Assembly (NCBI GenBank): GCA_030141605.1 | Contig: JAQGDQ010000005.1 | Coordinates: 1,612,180-1,676,179 of the forward strand | Source of the DNA: Tubiluchus corallicola | Lineage: Eukaryota; Priapulida; Priapulimorpha; Priapulimorphida; Tubiluchidae | DNA length: 64,000 nt | Reading direction: 5' to 3' | Shown here: positions 38,403-52,900 of the stretch, one piece after another | How positions within the stretch are numbered: the first letter of the stretch is position 1 | Layout: each line of letters begins with the position of its first letter | Notes under the pieces: model-generated | Database searches by the model: none | What the model was told of the DNA's origin: nothing | Seen by the model: the letters and a program-made list of their open reading frames with translations, nothing else | Made by a program: the position numbers and the translations under genes

Positions 38403-39420
38403 CTCATAGATAGATAGCAATTAGATAGTTTAGTAATAAATTCGAACAAATGTATGCTCAGTCATCTTGTGTTCGTTTTTCTAAAAATCGACTTATTAGG
38501 AAAAGTACATGTATGTAACGATCCTTTTTTGTAAAGAGAATGGAAATTCCATAACTTTTAATATTATAGCCTGATTTAGACTGGATGTGAGCTCCTGGGC
38601 CCCTGCATAGAAATTAAATTACATGACAATAAAATTGAACTAAAATAGTGGGCAAACCCGTCAAACCGCATTTATTTAAAAAGACATGGTTTAGATTCTG
38701 TAAAAGTCACTTGCGGCTACTTTATTTTATTTGCACAGTTAAATTATTTTTTAAGAAAAACACAAGTTCGTATCTGTATAAATATTTGGTCGGTAACATC
38801 AGCTCTTGCAGCTTGTAAATTTTTTGCGATTGTAAAATCAATGTAAAATAAACGTTTATCTTATCTTATAATGTAACGTTCACCAAGTGCGTGGCTAAAA
38901 TACAGTTGTTAGTCATGCGATACTGTGTGTCTGACCAGGTAGGGTGAGGGAGAGTGAGAATAAAACGATAAGAGAAAATCTAATAACTGAAGTGAGCCTG
39001 TGAGGGTTGCAACGCAAAAGTTATATTTTATTGGCTTCTTATAATTATCATAAGATGGCGCTCGGATAGTAATATCCATGACAACTAATGATCACAAAAT
39101 AAAATGATACAATTTACTCGGTCATGTGCTTGGTACTGGATAGAGTCGGATAAACTTTGCGTCCAGTTTGTTGGAATTTGGAAATCATTGTACAGTATTC
39201 CACTAATCAATATGGATGGGTAAAGATACTTAGAGGACATTAATGTTATTGGAGTTCTTATTCGACTTGAAGCTGGTTAATAAGGACTTAAAACTTTACG
39301 TGTGTTAACTGTCGTTGTATCCTATGCCTAGTTATTAACTTATAGAGTTAACTAAGTTAACTATAGTATTATTGTCATAATTGAAAATAAAAATAAGATA
39401 CAAATTTGTTTTAAAAATTA

Positions 39421-39422
<2 letters not shown>

Positions 39423-39470
<48 letters not shown>

Positions 39471-39480
39471 TACATATATA
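39423..39480. repeat. (TA)n microsatellite
   Basis: About 22 TA units, interrupted by CCTAC near the right end. The longer open frames across it are artefacts of the repeat. Confidence 0.95.
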
Positions 39481-40931
39481 TATATTCTGTGAGTCTTTTG
39501 CTAGTCCATGTAATACCTGGTACATTTTTGTATGTTGGCCTGTTGATCTTTGTGTTAAATTTTGGCTTTGGCAGATATCTGGTTCCAGCTGAGTGCACTC
39601 TAGTTTTATTAAAAATAACAATTATATGCAATTTTTTCCTTCTTTTCCGTTTGTGCAGTATGCTGGGCACTGGCGCCCAAATGGCCTGTCCCCAACTTTT
39701 GTCATATGTTTATATATATTATTACAACATACTAATTATGAAGCCCTCTCAGGCGGAGTCACCCTCTAACTCTCCCGCACCCATCCTGAATATTTTTACT
39801 CGTATTATATTTTAGCCACATTTGCGTAGTTTGCAGCAAACTTACTGCAACTTCTTTAAATAAACTAGAAAAAGTAGAATGGTTATTTTTGTTTCTCAGT
39901 AAAAAATCTATTTAAGAAATACTATTTTACTGTTTATTGCGGACCAAATTAGCACAGATTTCAACACAACCGCAATGAAGAAACTGATTTTTACCAAATG
40001 TTACCAAAGCTTGACATCCCTCCAAGCTTGAGCTTCAGCCTATATTAGCCTACAGGATAATCCAGCCCTGGCTATCATATTTTAATAAAACATTGGTTTA
40101 AACCTTGTGGTGTCTTCTGCTTCATTTTTTTATAAACTACACGTAATACTAAAAGTGAAAAACCAGAATCATTTAAGATTCAAAGTCATTTAACTGTTTT
40201 AAATTGGCTGTTAATTAGAATATGGGAGCCTTACTGTTTCCACTGTTTTCTTTAATTTACTGAATAAGCTTGTGCACTTTGGCTATCACACTTCTGCTCT
40301 ACTGATTTAGCATTTCAACATAGAGAATCATCCTTATAACAATATGCTAGATTCCTTTCCCACATTTAAATGTTTTTGGTCCATTGTTTGAGTAATAAGT
40401 CTTAACAATAGCACGTTAACAAAAATAACATTATTATATATGTATCTTTTTTGGATATCTAGTGACCTGCTTTCAAAGCACTAATCGTAATTGCAGTTTT
40501 ACAATAAGCCAGCAGCTAAATAAAAAGTTGCTATGTGTATTGGGTATATGTTACGTTGTTATAATTTTTCTGCCTACAGCGAATTACAGTCACGCCGGTT
40601 TTCTATATTGAGAAGGTCATGCATTTACAATGGAATATGCCATGTACAATAATAAAATTATGGTCTGTGGTTTAAGACCCTGCCTAGCATACAATATACA
40701 TATAACTTTTATTTGAAAAAAAACAGTTCTTCTTCGGTACTTTAAAAAACAATGGCACAGGTGCATCACTAGGAGAATTCTTACAATGCAATGGTTATCG
40801 TGTCCAAAGCATATTATCAGGAAGCCTATAATTAATTATAATTATGTTTATGATCATAAGCTGCTGTTCATTATATTATTTGTATCTGTTTTACAGGTGT
40901 TTTATTATCAAACACTGCATTTGAATGTTGC

Positions 40932-43900
40932 ATGGCCAGACGACGTAAGGAAAGTGACGCTCTTCTAGCAGAGAAAGATGATGCCTCCAAAGGCAGAAGT
41001 GAATTTTCTGAACTATTGTTAAACTATCAAATACCGTTGGGACGAGACCATAGAGGAGTTTACTGTCTTCAATTCAGTTTTGATGGGAAACATTTGGCTG
41101 TAGGATATGGCTCGGGTTTTGTCGAAGTAAGTTAGAGCTGATTACACTTTACCAGACCTACACTGCATGCGTAGTTGGCAGCTTAGGTGATTGTAAAATT
41201 ACATACCTCATAAGTTAAAATTATTCCTGCAACATTATAAAGTTTTGTAAGATAAAGGAAATAGTCAACTTGCTCACCTGAGATTATTTTGAAGTAATTA
41301 CGGTAATTTGCAGTATTAAACTAATAAGCATTTTAATTAATAAACTGTGTAGTAGAAGGATAGACTCTTGAGAGACATGAAAAGTTACTACAGTATGCCT
41401 ATCGTTAATATGTGGCATGACTTTATTGTCATAAATGTGCAACATTTTTAAAGTTTTAGCTTTAGGTGTGTCATAATTTAATGAATGTGGCAGTGCCACA
41501 AGACGTAACTATGAATCTGCATGTTCTGCGTTTGCAGAGGCCTTGTGGGTTAGGAGTACCCATGGTCATGAAAAATAGCCCTCAAAGTAATGTTTTTAAA
41601 ATTATGTTTGCTGGGTTCTTGCCAGCATGAAATTACTAAGGAAAAAATTAAAGGCATGTTGTGATCAATGCATAATCGCATTGATTTTGAAAATTGCAGT
41701 GCATCCGTAGGCCACATTAATGTTAGTTTTGAATGATTGGGATCACTTTACATTGGGGATCTCAAAAGTATACTTACTTTACTGAAGTGTGTCACCACAT
41801 TTACCGTAAAATCTTGTTATTGTTTATTCTAGAATCAAATGAGCTAAAAGTTGATGCATTACCAAAAGCTTTGCATGCTGGTTTGTAAGACATGTGACAT
41901 TGTCTCTGGCACGGACTGCCATATATGACCATTCTATCAGCACTCTGCATACATCGATGTCATAAACTTTCTTTAACTTTGATACACTACCAAGAATTCT
42001 TTTGTTAGTTTTTGTTAATCAATGATAGTTAAAATTTTTTGACATCAAATTCAGAAGTTATTTTGTTTTCAACAGGTTTATGAGTCACACACAGGCACAC
42101 TTTTATTTACATTTAAGAAGCCCATGTATGTGAACTATCCTGTCATGTGCCTTAGATACAATCCATGCACAGATGACCATACCATCTATGCTGCAAATGC
42201 CAAGGGGCTTGTACTAGCATGCAGCTTGGAAAATGAGAGTATGAAGGAAATATTAGCAGGTACAAGCAAATGAACATATTTTTTTTAATCGGAACGCTTA
42301 TTTGCATTTACTGTTGCAAAAATAACTTTCTGATGCATTATTATTAATTTGATTATTCAAACTTTTCAGTATGGTTTCAGCTTTATTCATTTTTAAGCGC
42401 AAAAGCTCGGTAACAGCAGCTATCACAGAATACCAAGGCATGCATTTCACACTAATCTGCATGTCTAGTAGTCGAAAAGCTACTATAGGTTGCAATTTCA
42501 CATCACTAGACAAACTGTTTTGATGTGATGTTTTCGGAAAATAAATTTAACTAATGAAAGCCTTATAAAAGAATTTCGCATATAATTAGAAAGAAACTGA
42601 AATAATCATTGCTATAGCCACAATATCCTTGGCACTTTGGAAGCATTTTATTTATACAGAGTCACGTTGTGACGCCATGTCTATAGGTTACGTACTCTGA
42701 GTCTCAATGTCTTGAAAAGCAGGCACGACCGCCCTATAAACGAGGTGTAACACGTGGTTCTGGGGTTCTATAGTGTTAGATAATTTACTATTAGAATCCT
42801 GGAGTCGGGCTAAGGCATTGTTGTTTCATACGGGGGCACGCGGAACCCGAGCCTAGGAGTCTTAATTAGCTAGTAATATTCGATGGTAGATAGAATACCA
42901 AACCAACTATTAAGCTGTATATAACAAAATTTAATTGATTACTACTTTAACCCGGAGAAAAGAAATAGTTAACAATAACAATTAATCACAGTACAGCAAA
43001 TATATTCTCTAGACTAATAATAGAGAAGGGAGGTGTTAGTGGGGGTAGCACGTGCAAATGATGACGCACTCTCGATGACGGCAATCCAACGATGACCATA
43101 TAGAAACGGAATTATGCTAGCTAGCAAACGTTGAGCAAAAGTACAAAAGTCTTGTCTTACCAGACACTCCATGAACATTGTGTGAAACGGCAGCTGCTAA
43201 CCTGTGGGGTAACATCCATGGATTTACCACTATGGTTTGCTCCACCAACAATGGACTGTCCACCATAAACTTTAGCGCAGGTTTTCACGACTCCTCGGAT
43301 AATGACGGTAACGGTAGCCACCTCATCAAACCAAAACAACGTACTCAACATAGACCCGTTAGCACTGTAAGCAATGGCTGTTGACAAAAGAAATAGTGAC
43401 GTCTACTGCACTATAACACCGACGATGCTAATCGACATTTTTGACTGTCTTTTCACAGACATGTGAAAATCAGACGATGGTCATTTTACGTGACCTAGGC
43501 CTTTCAACAACGGCCGACTGACTGCCTGGTTGCACGTCTCAGACTATAGCTGTAACGTATGTATCATGTACACTTCATACCTGTACGGGTTTCACACATT
43601 TGAAATAAGCCGCGAGTATTGCAGGTATTGCAGAACACAACCACATGACGAGGGGGGTGTTAGTAGGACTCCTACACTACTACACTAATTACGCTAACAA
43701 TACAGTACTACTATAGTGACTAATTTAATGTAAGCAAATTACACTAGCAAGTGCTACCGCTATCACTATAAAGAACTTGACTGTGAAATGAAAAGGTGAC
43801 AAACAAGTAAACAAAAATATCGTAAATAATAGATGGTTTGTCACAGATCCCCCCACAACGGAAAAAGTGTGGACGAATGTTTAAAGAACAGAATCCCACT

Positions 43901-46900
43901 TTTAAAATTATTGAACAGTCAATTTTAATTACCAACCATTACAATGGTGAAAATTAGCAAGTAACGACTGTTACTAACTGAATACAAAGTTTCACTAAAT
44001 AATACAGTCACACAAAAATGGCATATCAAAGCCTAAATGGATCTTCAACACACTTGTAAAAGATCATTTTACACAAACTAAAGCACACTGGATATTTGAT
44101 TTAAAATAATGAAAAGAATACAACATTTGAAGAATACTATCATTCACATTCAAAGATGTTGTCACACATGATTGCATAAAATAAAATGCTTTAAACAACA
44201 AGGTCATTTAGGAAGAAATCACATTCCTATCTTATTTTCATCTAAGGCAACTTGAACTTAGTGCCTACTCAGTGCGTCTGCACAATAATTTGTTTTTCCT
44301 TTGATATGCACTACAGTGAAAGTGTATTCTTGTAGCAGTAAATTCCATCTGGCTATTCGCCTATTGGCATTTTTCATCTGCTTTAAGTAAGCTAATGATT
44401 GTGCATCTGTGCGAATCACAAACTGCCTACCTACAAGATAGTACGACGATTTCTCAATAGAGAAAATTATAGCCAAAAGTTCTTTTTCTACTGTTGAGTA
44501 GTTACATTCATATTTGGTTAGCTTCCTACTCAAATAAGTGATTGGAACCTCTTGTCTATCATCAGACATTTGTGTAAGTTGGCCGCCTATTCCTGTTGCA
44601 CTAGCATCAGTTGTCAAGAAAAAAGTCTTATCAAAATTTGGTGCATGTAACACTGTATTTGAGTTTAATGCATCTTTGAGTGTAGTAAAGCTCCGCTCAC
44701 ACTCTGCATTCCATAGTACAATGTTTGGTTTATCTTTTTCTGTCAAAGCATGTAATGGTGTTGCTATTGCAGAGAAATTAGGAATAAAACGCCTATAGAA
44801 ACCTACGAAACCCAAAAATGACCTGACCTGTTTCTTAGTTTCTGGCCTTTTATAGTTCTGAATAGCGAGGATTTTCTCTGGCTGAGGTTTCAAAAGATTT
44901 CTGCCAACAACATAGCCTAAGAAATGAGTTTCTTGGAGTGCGAAATTACACTTGAGTGGTTTGATTGTCAAACCTGCATTAGACAGACAAGTAAGAACTA
45001 GCTCGATATGATAGAGATGATCTTGCCAAGAACGACTGAAAATGATAACATCGTCTATGTAACCAGAAGCAAAACCAATTACGGGTTCTAAAACACGATT
45101 TACCAGACATTGAGCTGTTGCTGCAGAATTACACAACCCAAAGGGCATAACTTGAAACTCATGTTTACCAAACTCTGTTACAAATGCCGTGATTGGCCTA
45201 GAATTTTCCTCAAGATTAACCTGCCAGTAATATTTTGTCATGTCCAAGCAAGTAATGAACATTGCTCCATGCAATTGATCAACTGTTTCATCCATCCTGG
45301 GGATAGGATAAGGATCAAAAACTGTAATTGAATTAATTTTCCTAAAATCAATACAAAATCGAATCGATTGATCACGTTTGATCACAATGACTGCAGGACT
45401 TAAAAAAGGACTATCTGACTTGACTATTACACCCAGCCTTTCCATGTCCATGATTTCTTGCCTCACACTTTCCTTTTGCGCCTGAGGAATTCTGTATGGC
45501 TTCTGCACAACAGGATTGTCAGTAGTTAACTGTATTTTATGTTCTACGACGTTTGTCCTATCAGGAATGTCAGAAAAGGTTGGTGTAAACTTCTCCAGAG
45601 TAGTTCGTAATTCATTCTTCTGCTTATCTGTTAAGTAATCAGGGATTACTACATCTTCCACAGTTTGTGCAGGTGTAATAGAGGTAGGTGCAAAACAGTG
45701 GTCTTCCATTTGTGACCGTTGCATTGGTGACACACTTTCATGCTCAGGATCTAATTCCAATTCATCTTGACCAGTAAATACGTCAAGTGTGGGAATTGTT
45801 TGCGTATAAAGGGCTTTTCTTTCTTCACGCGGTATCCAAGCTTTGAGCAAATTAATATGGAATTGCTTGACCTGTCTGCTTTTACCTCCAATGATAACGG
45901 AGTACACATGTTCTGAGATTTTATCAGCAATCTCATACGGGCCTTTCCAGGTTCGTTCCATCTTTTTACGAGATGTAGGCAATAAGACTAATACCTTCTG
46001 TCCTACTTCAAGATTTCGGTACCTAGCTTTCTGGTTATACCAGTCTTTTTGTCCGATTTTAGCTTTTCTCAAAGCTTCGTGTGCCTCCTGAGTTACCGTT
46101 TCTAATTCATCAATGATATTGGCAACATAATCATCAATGTCTTGGGGACTAGTAGGTTGGTCACAACCCCAACGTTTCCGAAGAAGAGCCATTGGACCAG
46201 TTACTTGGTGTCCATAAACCAACTCAAATGGGCTGTACCGCAGGGATTCTTGTGGTACCTCACGGTAAGCAAACAAAACAAATGGGATCAGATCATCCCA
46301 TTCCATGGTTTTGTCACTCAGGGTAAGCTTTTTAATGGATCTTTTTAGACTTCCATTGAATCGCTCACATAAGCCTTGAGATTGAGGATTATATGGAGTA
46401 GATGTAATCCCTTTGATGTGGAAAGCTTGTTCTAGTTGCCTTATGAGATTAGAACAAAATTGGGTGCCTTGGTCTGACTGGATTGACTCTGGGCATCCAT
46501 GTCTACTAATAAATTGGAGTAAGCACTTGGCTATAGTCTCTGACTCAGTATTTTTGATAGGGAAAGCATCAGGGTATCTGGTACCTTGATCCACAATTAC
46601 CAGTGCCCACTTATTGCCACTCTTGGTTCTAGCCAGTGGACCAATAAGGTCAATTTGGAGGGACTGAAAAGCTTTTTCCACTACTGGAAGAGGTTTGAGC
46701 TTGGCTCTGTCTCCTTTCATGACTCTTGCTGTCTTTTGACATATTGGGCAGAATTGTATATACTTTTTAATGGCAGTGTGTATTCCTGGCCAAGTATATT
46801 CGAACAATATCCTATCCCTTGTTTTCTTGACACCTAGATGCGCTCCAGCCTTTGAATCATGGGCTAGTTGTAGGACTTGCTGCTTCCTACACTGAGGAAC

Positions 46901-49900
46901 AACAAGCAACTGATCAACTGTTTTTCCCATTTTTCGTTTATTAGCCCGATAAAGTATGCCTTGCTTTAGAAAATATCCTTTGCCATCTTGCACCGCAGTG
47001 TCTTCACTCACCACATGATCAAAAAGATTTTTTATGGTTACATCATTTTGCTGTTCTTCTATCAGCTGGTGTCGAGACACTATGGCAAACATGTAGTTTT
47101 CCTCTGGTGATGCATACTGCTTAATTTCGGAAGAAAATTCAGTTTCTGACTTTACACTACTGGTTTCTTTGTTTAGTTGCTCTCTAAGCTCAACTGTTTG
47201 CGCTCGTGTCATAACCAATGACTTTTCTTTCTGATTTCTTTGAAAACTGTTATTTAGTGCTCGACTTTTATAATCAGTCAAGGCATTACTACTTGGTTTC
47301 TGTACATCTTTGCCAAATTTAACAAAAGAAGGTACATGAGAAGTCTCATCCATACTACTAACATTCATATGATGTTTCTCAGGAGCAACTTGTGCAGGTT
47401 GAGAAGTACTCTTTACATAATCAAATGGTTGTATGGATGTCAGGTAATTATTACCTAAACAAAAGTCGCAAGGGAGTCCTTTAATAACTGCTACCAGGAG
47501 CCAACCATTCAGTTTGTGACTACAAACAGGGACCCTAGCTAGAGGAATTCGACGAAGGTCGCCATGACAACAGCGGATTCCAACAGTTTCTCCAAGATAC
47601 TGTTCATTTTTTACAAATTCAGGACGTATAAGGCTATCGTCTGAGCCAGTATCCCGTAAGCCTACTGCTATTCGACTGTTGATCATAACCTCAAACTCGT
47701 GATTTTCTTGTAATGCTCCATCTTGAGTATTTGAAAGTGTGAAATTTGGAGTAATGGTTCCCTCACTTTCGTTTTCACTATAGCATTGTTTCTTGAAATC
47801 ACCTCTAGGTTTTTGCTTCTTGTTTGAGTCATTTTGAAAAGCTTGTGTGGACTCTTGCTTTTTCACTGGGCAGTCGAGCTTCACATGCCCTGTTTTCCCA
47901 CAATGGTAACATTTAGGGCGAGCATTGCCCTGTGATTCATGATCCGAATCATTGTTTTTAGCATTGCCACGTGTCCTTTTAGATGATTCATTTTTCTGCA
48001 AAACTGCTGCATCATTAAATGAGCTCCAATAGTTGTCTGCTTGCTCCGCTATTTGTAAGTATGACATGTGAGGTAGCCTACGAAGATAAGAAACCATGTC
48101 TTCTGGGAGCTTAGACAATGCTTGTTCAAGAAAGAAGAGATCTCCAATTTGCTCTTTGGATTCTGCATTCGCTGCTTTAAGCCATTGCATGCCCGCTTTA
48201 CGCACTCTGTTAAAGTAACTTCTGTGCGTTTCCTTTTTCAGTTTAAATATGTTTCTGAATGCCGTGCGATATGCATCCTTCGACAATTTGTATGCATTCA
48301 AAATTTGCACCTTAACAACATCATAATTGAATATTTGAGACTGATTAACATCTTGCAAAGCTAAGGCAGCACGACCCGACAGAACTCTAGCCAAGTTAGG
48401 AACATACTGCGAAATTGGGACTTTGTTGACTCGCATACAGATTTCGAATTGATCTAAAAACGACAAAATGTCTTCTGTTTTTTCATCAAAATTTCTGAAT
48501 TTGATTATTGTGCTTTTGTCTTGTGTAGCATTTACTGTTGTTTGCAAATTGTTTACTACATTAGACGTCGTCTGCATTTGTAACTTCAGTTTTTCCAGCT
48601 CAATTTTTTGTGTTTCTAAAATCAGCTGTTGGTGTTTAATTTTTAGTTCCTGTTCTGATAATTTAATATCAGGCTGCGCATGCGCATGCATAGGCATTTG
48701 AACAGGTTCTTGAACTGCAAATGGATCAAATCCAGGCAAAGTAGGGGGTGCAGTTGATACAGTAGGTGAGCTAAAAGCCTTAAATTCTTTATTTGGGGCC
48801 GCTTTAGGAGTAGAACTTGCAACATCAGCCCTATCAAATTCTATTTGATCTGCAACACCTGTCGCTGCATTTGCTGGCTTTGCTGAATTTAATAATGATT
48901 GCATATTTGACAGAGCAAAATCAAGTGGATCTGAAATCGAAATCTGTTGTGTTTCAAGAATTAATTGCACAATGTTTTCTTTTCTGGCTTTTGGGTCTAT
49001 AACCAAACCCATGTCACCTGCTATGTCAAATAATTCACCTTTGATCATTTTACGCAACTCTTCAGCTGTAAAAAGTTTACTAGCCATGCTGACGTAAATA
49101 TTGCGTAATCAAAGGACCAAATATTCAAAGAAATGACTTCAAAGTTGTCAAAGTTATGTGCAAAAACTAACAGCACTGTTCAGTTAACAACTAGACCAGT
49201 AAAAAATGGGCATTAATGCTTATAAAGAGCAAATCAAAACTTCAATAAGTCAAGAAGTGAACACACGCCACCAGGTAAATGTTACAACCATGCAAAGTGA
49301 ATATCAACAATTTCTGTGCAACATTATAATCACTATACTACAGGCTGATTTACTAATCTTTTCTGGGTCAAATTATTATTGCCAGCCAGTGAATAAAACT
49401 ATCTATGCTTGCTGGCCGTAAGGCTATGTGCAAAACAAGTTCTATTACCACTACCCTGGCTTCCCTACACGTATGTAAAGCTAGCACAAAATGTTTGCAT
49501 CGGAATATAATTTCCGCAATAGGTTCAAGAAAACTACTTGTTTAAAATGCCTCTCCCTAATTTAAAGGCTTATACAAGGCACAGAGTAAAAAGCAGTTAT
49601 ATAAGACCATAAGCTGCCACCACTTGTGACGCCATGTCTATAGGTTACGTACTCTGAGTCTCAATGTCTTGAAAAGCAGGCACGACCGCCCTATAAACGA
49701 GGTGTAACACGTGGTTCTGGGGTTCTATAGTGTTAGATAATTTACTATTAGAATCCTGGAGTCGGGCTAAGGCATTGTTGTTTCATACGGGGGCACGCGG
49801 AACCCGAGCCTAGGAGTCTTAATTAGCTAGTAATATTCGATGGTAGATAGAATACCAAACCAACTATTAAGCTGTATATAACAAAATTTAATTGATTACT

Positions 49901-52900
49901 ACTTTAACCCGGAGAAAAGAAATAGTTAACAATAACAATTAATCACAGTACAGCAAATATATTCTCTAGACTAATAATAGAGAAGGGAGGTGTTAGTGGG
50001 GGTAGCACGTGCAAATGATGACGCACTCTCGATGACGGCAATCCAACGATGACCATATAGAAACGGAATTATGCTAGCTAGCAAACGCTGAGCAAAAGTA
50101 CAAAAGTCTTGTCTTACCAGACACTCCATGAACATTGTGTGAAACGGCAGCTGCTAACCTGTGGGGTAACATCCATGGATTTACCACTATGGTTTGCTCC
50201 ACCAACAATGGACTGTCCACCATAAACTTTAGCGCAGGTTTTCACGACTCCTCGGATAATGACGGTAACGGTAGCCACCTCATCAAACCAAAACAACGTA
50301 CTCAACATAGACCCGTTAGCACTGTAAGCAATGGCTGTTGACAAAAGAAATAGTGACGTCTACTGCACTATAACACCGACGATGCTAATCGACATTTTTG
50401 ACTGTCTTTTCACAGACATGTGAAAATCAGACGATGGTCATTTTACGTGACCTAGGCCTTTCAACAACGGCCGACTGACTGCCTGGTTGCACGTCTCAGA
50501 CTATAGCTGTAACGTATGTATCATGTACACTTCATACCTGTACGGGTTTCACACATTTGAAATAAGCCGCGAGTATTGCAGGTATTGCAGAACACAACCA
50601 CATGACGAGGGGGGTGTTAGTAGGACTCCTACACTACTACACTAATTACGCTAACAATACAGTACTACTATAGTGACTAATTTAATGTAAGCAAATTACA
50701 CTAGCAAGTGCTACCGCTATCACTATAAAGAACTTGACTGTGAAATGAAAAGGTGACAAACAAGTAAACAAAAATATCGTAAATAATAGATGGTTTGTCA
50801 CACACGTTTAGTGGCTATTTGTTAACGAAGGTAAAAAAGCTAACAGATATTGGTCTACACTCTGCAAGGTCTTCGTCTCATGTATTGTTTTGAGGGAAAC
50901 TGTACTGTTGTATGTGATAGAAGAGGAGATGATTGATAGATAATGAAATAGTATGTTGCAGAAGTAAAGTTCACTATTTTCCAGTGTTTTACTTTGTCTT
51001 GTTGAGCATAAGAGTTAGTCAACATTGCTTAATTACTACTAGTAGTACCATTCTGTTTCTGTTATTACACTGTTTAAATAAAGTCTGACATTCTCTTTAT
51101 TTTCTTTATTATTATTTTCAGTATTTCTTTTTTTCCTTTTATTAATTCATATATATATATATATATATATATATTTATTTATTTATTTCAAGAGTTGTAT
51201 TGTACAACGATTTTTTGGTCTTAAGATACAAGATTGCACCTAGCCAGAGAATGATCATAGCACAATTGTTATGTGTTTTATCTTAGCTTAAATTTTCTAA
51301 AGTGGAACTTAGAACTACACAGTCACCATTTAGATCAGTGAAAATCCAACTCACTAGTTCGATCTGCTTTTCAAAAATCTGTGTACTTCTCCCTTTTCCC
51401 GTTCCCCTGACAAAAATTGAGGACAATTTCTGAGAAAAAATGTTTGGCAAAATTAGAAAAAAATGAAAAACCTAACAGTTCTGAAACAGTTGCAATAATT
51501 GGAATGTTTTTTGAACATTAATCGCCTGCAATTATTTCTCTGAAAATTTGGAAGAACGAATTGCTTATAAAAATTTTAATTTGTTTCAAATCCAATTTGC
51601 AAAAAAAGGCATCCTGTTTCTATCGAAGAATTTAATTTGTGCTCCATCACCGACCAGCATTGGAATAGCTTTGGATATCTAAGCTTGCGTGAATCTGGCC
51701 ACTGTCTGCCACATGTCATGGTTTGCTAGTCGTATATAAGTGTAATTTTAATGGTGAGAGTACGGCTAGTAATTTTGTTTCTTTTTTGTTTTTAGAGAAA
51801 GATAACGAAATAAGTGCTTTAGATTTTAGCTTGGATGGATTCAACTTTGCTACTGCTGGTCGAGATCTTGAAATCAGGATATATGATTCAATAACGGGGC
51901 AGGTATAGAGTACAGTTCATAACTTAATGATACTTGTAATTCATAAACAATTTTATTATCAAGACAGAAGCATTACTATTTCTGCTAATCGACTTAATGT
52001 ACTAGTGCAATTATAATTATAATTAAGTCTGATTTTGAGTATTTACAATTCTGTGTACTAGGAGCAACCTGTAACATAAAAACCCTCATCTACCTACTGT
52101 TATAGATCAGCATCTCATACAAGTGTGCTAGAGCTGTGCACACAATACTAATCACTAAACTAAGATAAACTGGGGTTTGAACTTGCTGCATCTTTGTTAA
52201 TACACTAATATATTTGCTGTTGGTGCTACTGCTCTTAAAATGTATCTTAAATCACCAAGTCTTAATGATAAACAAACATATAATGTAATTTCTAGTATCT
52301 GCAATCTGTATATTACTTGTTTTTGTTTACTATAACTTGTATTGTGTTTAATAGATGGTGGCAAATTTGTGTAGCATTGTAATCAGCTGAATCAGTGAGT
52401 CAGTAGTGAATGTATGCAATTTTGAGATTTATTAGAAGTGATTTTTCTGTTATTTGCATATTAATTTATGTAACCCAATTGACACCAAAGGATCAAAACA
52501 GGACCTTCAGTAACCATAAAAGTTTACCAAACTAGCGTGACTGTCGTGCTTTGTTTTTGGATTGATAAGTTTGGACAGAAACAACAACCTATTGTCACTC
52601 ATCCAAGTACAACTCAGACCTTGTGATACCTAATTTTGAGAAATAGCATCTGACACAATACACATGCAAATCCAGTGAGGATTTCAAGTCAGTAAGCCAA
52701 AAGCTGCTTAAAAATGTGCTTTGGTTGATCATGCCATATAGTTATGTTAGTTTTGCTCCTGGTCGCTCAACCCAGACATAGAAGAACCTCTGCTGGGGTC
52801 TCAAATCCAAAGCTATATTTTTATAATGCAGCACCAAGGAGCTTGCTGAGCGGAATTTTAAGAGGTTTATTCAGTACTTCCTATTCAGTCCATTTTCAGA

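Larger units (their letters stand above)
37849..40931. other. spacer between nanos and the WD40 gene (divergent promoters)
   Basis: The two genes point away from each other, so both promoters should lie here. Apart from the nanos-proximal GC-rich patch, a LINE fragment (38149-38402) and a long TA microsatellite (39423-39480), nothing is recognised. A TTTTACAG acceptor at 40889-40896 suggests that the WD40 gene has a further 5' exon upstream. Confidence 0.55.

Noticed and set aside
39381-39815. 144-codon open frame with a Tyr-Ile repeat
   Set aside because: It runs through the TA microsatellite. The repeat creates the frame and the rest has no known motif.
43157-43387. Open frames of 76 and 68 codons repeated exactly at 50114-50344
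   Set aside because: They are the same stretch of the two LTRs. Both strands are open by chance, there is no domain, and duplication is explained by the LTRs.
44538-49002. Several open frames on the plus strand across the polyprotein
   Set aside because: Shadows of the minus-strand Gag-Pol frame. They have no motif of their own.
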